DNA of 64,000 bases from Bacteroidota bacterium (lineage in GTDB: Bacteria > Bacteroidota > Bacteroidia > Bacteroidales > WCHB1-69): NCBI GenBank assembly GCA_023413895.1, contig JAEZOU010000016.1:10046-74045 (forward strand), written 5' to 3'. Shown one piece after another: positions 62,856 through 64,000 of this stretch. The notes below the pieces were generated by a model that saw only the letters and a program-made list of their open reading frames with translations, was not told the DNA's origin and made no database searches. Numbering within the stretch: position 1 is the first letter of the stretch; each line of letters opens with the position of its first letter. A program made the translations under genes and the position numbers.

Positions 62856-63058
62856 TAGTGTCCGGTAAAACTTTTTTTGCCAAAATAAAAAAAGGCTGTT
62901 TCCATTTGCAGGATTCAGCCCTTTTTCGTTATTTAGCAGTTACTACACACATCCAAATAACTATGAGCAAAAGTACACATTTTATCGGACAGTATCGCGG
63001 AATGAAATACGACTCGATAGTAAATCTCCATTTGAAAGAAAGATTCGCGAGAACTTAG
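62856..63058 (+). mobile_element. Remnant of an IS4-family insertion sequence end
   Basis: The segment begins TTAGTGTCCGGTAAAAC and contains a leader hairpin GGCTG/CAGCC (62894-62918), as seen at the left ends of Bacteroidetes IS4-family elements. A frame from ATG 62964 then starts MSKSTHFIGQ, matching the N-terminus of those transposases, but diverges and stops after 31 residues. No transposase body or right end follows before the Fic gene. I read it as a decayed end fragment. The identification rests on remembered family patterns. Confidence 0.5.
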
Positions 63059-63080
63059 AAAAGTACATTTACTAATAAAA

Positions 63081-63122
63081 ATGCTCCACATATGATGGCT
63101 TTCTGCTATCATAGTTGAGCAT
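63081..63122 (-). terminator. Hairpin downstream of the Fic gene
   Basis: ATGCTC (63081-63086) pairs with GAGCAT (63117-63122) and TATGAT (63091-63096) with ATCATA (63108-63113). On the minus strand it lies about 40 bases after the Fic stop and is followed by a T-rich stretch, so it is a plausible terminator. Confidence 0.55.
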
Positions 63123-63163
63123 ATATTAAAGACAATGTAATGTTAAACTATTGGTGTGGTATG

Positions 63164-64000
63164 CTATCTCGAAAGTTCCTTATATACCGCTAACCCCTTA
63201 ACAGTTAATAAATACTTTTGGCGGGGGTGACGCGGAGAATCAGGATATAGCATACGAACATAGCCTTCCCGCATAGCAGGAGAAAGAGAATATTCGATAA
63301 AATTTGGTCTATCCTTTAATCCAACTGCAGCCATTATCTCCTTTACCGATAGTTGTTTCTCCGCAATAGCACTAATTAAACGCTTAACATTTTCGCTCTC
63401 TGGGAAGACGCTTGTTGGGGTGCTTGTTGGGGTGCTTGTTGGGGTAGTCCCATCAAGTAATTCTTTTGCCTTGATATGAAGATGTCTGTTCATAAGAACA
63501 TTCTCTTCGCCCATCAAAAGGTTACGGAAAAAGCGTTCAAGATGAATAGTTTCCTTATATATCCCTTTCTGAAGATTCTGGTAGTTGGCTCGGACAAGAG
63601 CATTGCGGAAGTACCATGAATTCTTCTCAAACGTGGTATTATTTACATCGAACCCGAGTGAGCGTAGATACTTGATGATAAATACTGCTGTTGTTCTTGT
63701 ATTACCTTCACAGAATGGATGAATCTGCCAGATGTCTGAAGTAAATTGAGCTATATGCTTAACGATCTCTGACATATCCATACCTGTATACTTGAAATCT
63801 CGCTCTCTCTGAATGTCGTGCGACAAAGCACCTTTGAGCTCAAAGGCAAATCCATATGAAACAGATGCTCCATCCAATACCCATTCTTTCTTAGATATTT
63901 CGTAGTCACGCAAGATACCGGCATGTTTGAATATCCCTGTAAAAATTCTTTTGTGAATAGATGTCAATCCATGAAGGGAGAATGTGAACGATGGCTCATT
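63164..64000 (-). CDS. Fic-family AMPylase-like protein, partial (N-terminus outside window)
   Basis: The frame is open to base 64000 (NEPSFTFSLHGLTSIHKRIF), so the N-terminus is cut. A Fic domain shows LxSIHKRIFTGIFKHAG, then the active-site loop HPFCEGNTRTTAVF (HxFxxGNxR, catalytic His). After it comes a linker made of repeats of PTST, then a winged-helix-like C-terminal domain (LSVKEIMAAVGLKDRPNFIE). Fic proteins transfer AMP or related groups from nucleotides onto target proteins. No antitoxin gene or inhibitory motif is visible in the part present. Being next to an IS remnant suggests mobile origin. Confidence 0.85.
   Translation of the reverse strand, partial: NEPSFTFSLHGLTSIHKRIFTGIFKHAGILRDYEISKKEWVLDGASVSYGFAFELKGALSHDIQRERDFKYTGMDMSEIVKHIAQFTSDIWQIHPFCEGNTRTTAVFIIKYLRSLGFDVNNTTFEKNSWYFRNALVRANYQNLQKGIYKETIHLERFFRNLLMGEENVLMNRHLHIKAKELLDGTTPTSTPTSTPTSVFPESENVKRLISAIAEKQLSVKEIMAAVGLKDRPNFIEYSLSPAMREGYVRMLYPDSPRHPRQKYLLTVKGLAVYKELSR
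63411..63446 (-). repeat. 12-bp tandem repeat in the Fic linker
   Basis: Almost three copies of CTTGTTGGGGTG follow one another on the plus strand, encoding repeated PTST on the minus strand. The unit is a multiple of three, so copy-number changes would keep the frame. Confidence 0.8.

Larger units (their letters stand above)
62706..63163. other. Intergenic region with terminators and IS remnant
   Basis: This 458-base stretch contains the tRNA terminator, a -7-like element (TATATTTG, 62829-62836), an IS4-family end remnant (62856-63058) and a hairpin beyond the Fic gene. No intact gene is present. Confidence 0.6.

Overview
The window is chromosomal DNA of a Bacteroidota bacterium, most likely an unnamed AT-rich member of the Bacteroidales. 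The evidence is the repeated Bacteroidetes-type -7 promoter element TAnnTTTG ahead of genes and tRNAs, secreted proteins with type IX secretion (T9SS) C-terminal sorting domains, SprB and FISUMP surface domains, and Bacteroidetes-specific families (an EF-G2 paralogue, a 59-residue winged-helix protein, a stand-alone HsdR N-terminal domain, DUF1294). No rRNA, CRISPR array, prophage or complete insertion sequence is visible. Four tRNA genes are present: Arg-CCG, Phe-GAA, Arg-ACG and Arg-CCU.

Layout. 1-3.7 kb: a truncated tyrosine-rich lipoprotein and a minus-strand operon (OmpA/TPR lipoprotein, WbmS-like deacetylase, GNAT acetyltransferase). 4.1-10.0 kb: mreB, an FtsX/LolE-type permease, polA and miaA. 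10.1-18.1 kb: an eight-gene envelope operon (ddl, two tandem glucosaminidase/LysM proteins, two tandem M23 proteins, phoH, lpxK, punA). 18.1-26.5 kb: a Rieske-like lipoprotein, tRNA-Arg, a cyclophilin lipoprotein, pheS, then the minus-strand operon clc-coaX-omp-tpr-lptC. 26.7-36 kb: two tRNAs, a large mosaic surface protein, a tiny winged-helix gene, crcB, a DUF1294 gene and a three-gene secretion operon (T9SS cargo, lipase, PQQ-propeller lipoprotein). 36.1-42.8 kb: pgk, an M16 peptidase, a 1022-residue T9SS cargo with FG-GAP repeats, and a methyltransferase, followed by a GC-richer hairpin element. 43-53.3 kb: an M20 hydrolase, an HsdR_N protein, a ZIP transporter, guaB divergent from tilS, the operon tadA-omp-glmM-pepP, and hldD. 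53.4-62.6 kb: recQ, purL, a cysteine-rich lipoprotein and an EF-G2 paralogue. 62.6-64 kb: tRNA-Arg, an IS4-family end remnant and a Fic gene cut by the window edge.

The most interesting structure is the envelope operon. It holds two tandem duplicate pairs, and in each pair the first copy keeps the recognised catalytic residues while the second has lost one: catalytic Glu to His in the second glucosaminidase, and the YxHL His to Asn in the second M23 protein. This suggests paired enzyme and pseudoenzyme partners for peptidoglycan remodelling, next to D-Ala-D-Ala ligase and a lipid A kinase. Other points are a probably GTPase-defective EF-G2, a PolA with a degenerate proofreading domain, apparently leaderless tilS and tadA (both wobble-base modification enzymes), and an isolated mreB.

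Several start codons were moved from the longest open frame to better sites (polA, miaA, ddl, first glucosaminidase, first M23, cyclophilin, pheS, lptC, pgk, tilS). All functions are inferred by reading the sequence; no database search was run.
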